Origin: Desulfobacterales bacterium | GTDB taxonomy: Bacteria; Desulfobacterota; Desulfobacteria; Desulfobacterales; UBA11574 | Reading direction: 5' to 3' | DNA length: 62,206 nt | Assembly (NCBI GenBank): GCA_030145345.1 | Contig: JAQYVT010000009.1 | Coordinates: 1-62,206 of the forward strand | Part shown: positions 60,842 through 62,206 of the stretch, piece by piece | Layout of the letters: each line of letters opens with the position of its first letter | Position numbering within the stretch: the stretch's first letter is position 1 | The notes under the pieces: generated by a model | Databases searched by the model: none | What the model was told of the DNA's origin: nothing | Seen by the model: only the letters and a program-made list of their open reading frames with translations | Position numbers and translations under genes: made by a program

Positions 60842-62065
60842 CTAAATCTGCAGACACTCAAGAACCAGTTCCCATAAATATTTGACGTCAAGATCCTCCA
60901 TACCGTAGGTTTTTTTAATATCATTAACCTGGCCGTGACAGGCATGACAGAGCGTCACAAACATTTGTGCACCGGCGGCCCGGATCTGTTCCATCTTTTT
61001 CCTGCCGTAGAAGGTTCGTTCCCGATCATACGGGGTCGTAAGGGTTCCGCCGCCGCCGCCGCAGCAGGTCTGATACTTTTTGTTGGGATAAAGTTCCACC
61101 CAGTTTTCCAGACACCGGTCCATGATCCAGCGGGGTTCGTCATAAAAGCCGCGCCCGAATTCCATTTCGGATTTTCGGCCAAAGTTGCACGGATCATGAT
61201 AGGTTGCCAGCCCTTGGAACCTCGATTTTTCGGGTTTGATTCTTTCTTCCTTGATGTATTTCACCAGAAGTTCGGGGACGCTAATGGTGCCGAATGTCCT
61301 TAAAGATTCAGGGTACCATTTTCTAAGACCAGACCTGGTCATGAGATAAGCATGACCTCATTCCGGCCAAAGCAGATTTTTTATCTTCAAATTTTTCATA
61401 TGATCCACGATGCGCCCGACCAGAATCTTTGCGGCCGGGTCATCCCCGTTAAAGTACCCCCAGTTGGACCCTTCCGGGTTTTCCGATGTGATGGTCCAGT
61501 CCTCGTTCGCAAGATATAAAACTTTCCACAAATGCTTCATATCTTGAGGAAATCTTAAAACCAGTTTGTTATGTACCGTTAACAGAAGGTTTGCCCCTTC
61601 TTTATCGATCGGCACGGTAAACCCTTCAAATCCCGGTTCCGCGGCAATCTCATCGGCGATGGCCTGCATGCGGGAAACGAATTCCTGACTGGACAGTGCA
61701 TTGACGTTGCCGGTTTTAAGGGCTCTGACCAGTCCGGTGTGAAGATCTCCGGGGATCTTTTCCCGATCCCAGAGGGTCCTTATGCTTCTGACAATATCTG
61801 AGATATTGATCTGCATGGGACAATAAACGACGCACTTGCTGCACATGGTGCACAACCACAGCCAGCGGGCTTCGACCAGTTCTTCGATTCGGCCGAGTTC
61901 AACCATGCGTAGGACCTTGCGCGGGTCGAACCCGTCGATGCCGGATGCCGGGCACAAACTGGAACAAAGTCCGCAGGCAAGACAGTCATCCGGTGAATGT
62001 GGCCAGGCTGCAAACCGCAACCGGTCCGACCGCCCCGGGTCTATGATTTTGGATGATTTGTTCAT
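60842..62065 (-). CDS. DsrK/HdrD-like iron-sulfur protein with in-frame UGA, probable selenoprotein
   Basis: Two frames, 62065-61358 and 61342-60842, are in the same register and separated only by a TGA (61360-61358). Read through as selenocysteine, they give one 407-aa protein. The N-terminus has two [4Fe-4S] motifs (CLACGLCSSLCP and CTMCSKCVVYCP). The C-terminus has a cysteine-rich CCG domain (YHDPCNFGR, TCCGGGGG, LCHACH). The TGA falls in WPE-U-GHAY, exactly where DsrK/HdrD proteins have Cys in ECGHA, a residue that helps bind the catalytic cluster. A SECIS-like hairpin follows. These proteins reduce disulfides or pass electrons between thiols and quinol/ferredoxin. Ribosome site AAAGG. 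Confidence 0.85.
61320..61360 (-). promoter_or_regulatory. Bacterial SECIS-like element after the UGA
   Basis: On the mRNA, 17 nt after the UGA, GACC-AGGUCU-GGUC (61340-61327) folds into a stem with the loop AGGUCU, the same apical loop sequence as in the Escherichia coli fdhF SECIS, where it also follows the UGA by about 17 nt. An alternative stem GGUCAUG/CAUGACC lies closer to the UGA. The rest of the lower stem is weak. Confidence 0.65.
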
Positions 62066-62074
62066 AAGGTACCT

Positions 62075-62206
62075 TTAAAAATCGGACTTGAGCCTGCTCG
62101 GCCCAAGCGCATAAAGGGTTTTTTCGAAGCCGGTTGAAAAATCGGCAAATTCTTTTCCCATATTCGAAGCAATCGTATCGATCTTAAGCCGTTCTTTTTC
62201 AAAACC
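62075..62206 (-). CDS. C-terminal end of an unknown protein (cut by window edge)
   Basis: On the minus strand the frame is open from the edge to TAA at 62075, giving 43 residues that end with YALGPSRLKSDF. It ends 9 nt before the selenoprotein ATG, so the two are one transcript. Too little remains to name it; given the neighbour, another subunit of a heterodisulfide reductase-like complex is possible. Confidence 0.55.
   Translation of the reverse strand, partial: GFEKERLKIDTIASNMGKEFADFSTGFEKTLYALGPSRLKSDF

Noticed and set aside
1-62206. CRISPR arrays, tRNA or rRNA genes, phage genes
   Set aside because: No regularly spaced short repeats, no tRNA-like cloverleaf or rRNA segment, and no phage structural or integrase genes were seen.

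Overview
The window looks like chromosomal DNA of an anaerobic deltaproteobacterium (Desulfobacterota), probably a sulfate reducer or a metabolically similar relative. The signs are a Ni-type CO dehydrogenase, a DsrK/HdrD-like protein that appears to carry selenocysteine, several sigma-54 activators with clear -24/-12 promoters, two TRAP uptake systems, class III CoA-transferases, GcvH-like proteins, and an F0 operon whose b subunit has a signal-like N-terminus. No rRNA or tRNA gene was recognised. All calls come from reading the sequence; no database search was run.

Layout. 1-2957: edge of an S23 four-helix-bundle gene, then clpB. 2958-3447: a compact candidate unit of three upstream repeats, a sigma-54-like promoter and a terminator about 75 nt after the expected start, with no gene. 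3391-7121 (minus): F0 ATP synthase operon atpZ-I-B-E(long)-E(short)-F'-F without F1 genes; the long c subunit has four fused hairpins, two of which lack the ion-binding carboxylate. 7360-9131: DHH phosphoesterase and metallo-beta-lactamase-fold protein. 9276-17238: housekeeping run (precorrin-2 dehydrogenase, ccsA-like, hemA, fabD, dksA-like, PHP, rnc, radical SAM) interrupted by four copies of a ~257-bp palindromic repeat. 17374-18230: DUF3786 gene with a MITE-like element next to its start.

18504-24458: PAS/sigma-54 activator, upstream palindrome and sigma-54 promoter, then two NifX-like proteins, a 57-aa CxxC protein, CO dehydrogenase (cooS) and a GNAT. 24576-24889: decayed inverted copy of the left-edge S23 region. 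25115-33339: GNAT, second PAS/sigma-54 activator, direct repeats and a sigma-54 promoter, then a six-gene operon of two CoA-transferases and four small proteins of unknown role. 33726-42804: signalling region (receiver-like protein, histidine kinase with an N-terminal Rossmann-like segment, NtrC-type regulator, archaemetzincin-like protease, sigma-54 promoter, two GcvH-like proteins, GAF histidine kinase), with two more MITE-like palindromes.

43050-62206, all minus strand: TRAP transporter, a 585-aa protein of unknown function, a LarC C-terminal-domain protein, two paralogous AraC regulators, then a probable catabolic operon (DsrK/HdrD-like selenoprotein, CoA-disulfide reductase with rhodanese, class III aminotransferase, YtcJ-like amidohydrolase, second TRAP transporter, M20 carbamoylase/amidase). 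This operon reads as uptake and hydrolysis of an N-carbamoyl or amide compound followed by transamination, with a thiol-disulfide redox module upstream.

The observations most worth following are the four-hairpin c subunit, the in-frame UGA with a bacterial SECIS-like hairpin, the possible sigma-54-driven small RNA, the CoA-transferase operon and the repeat family that flanks rnc on both sides.
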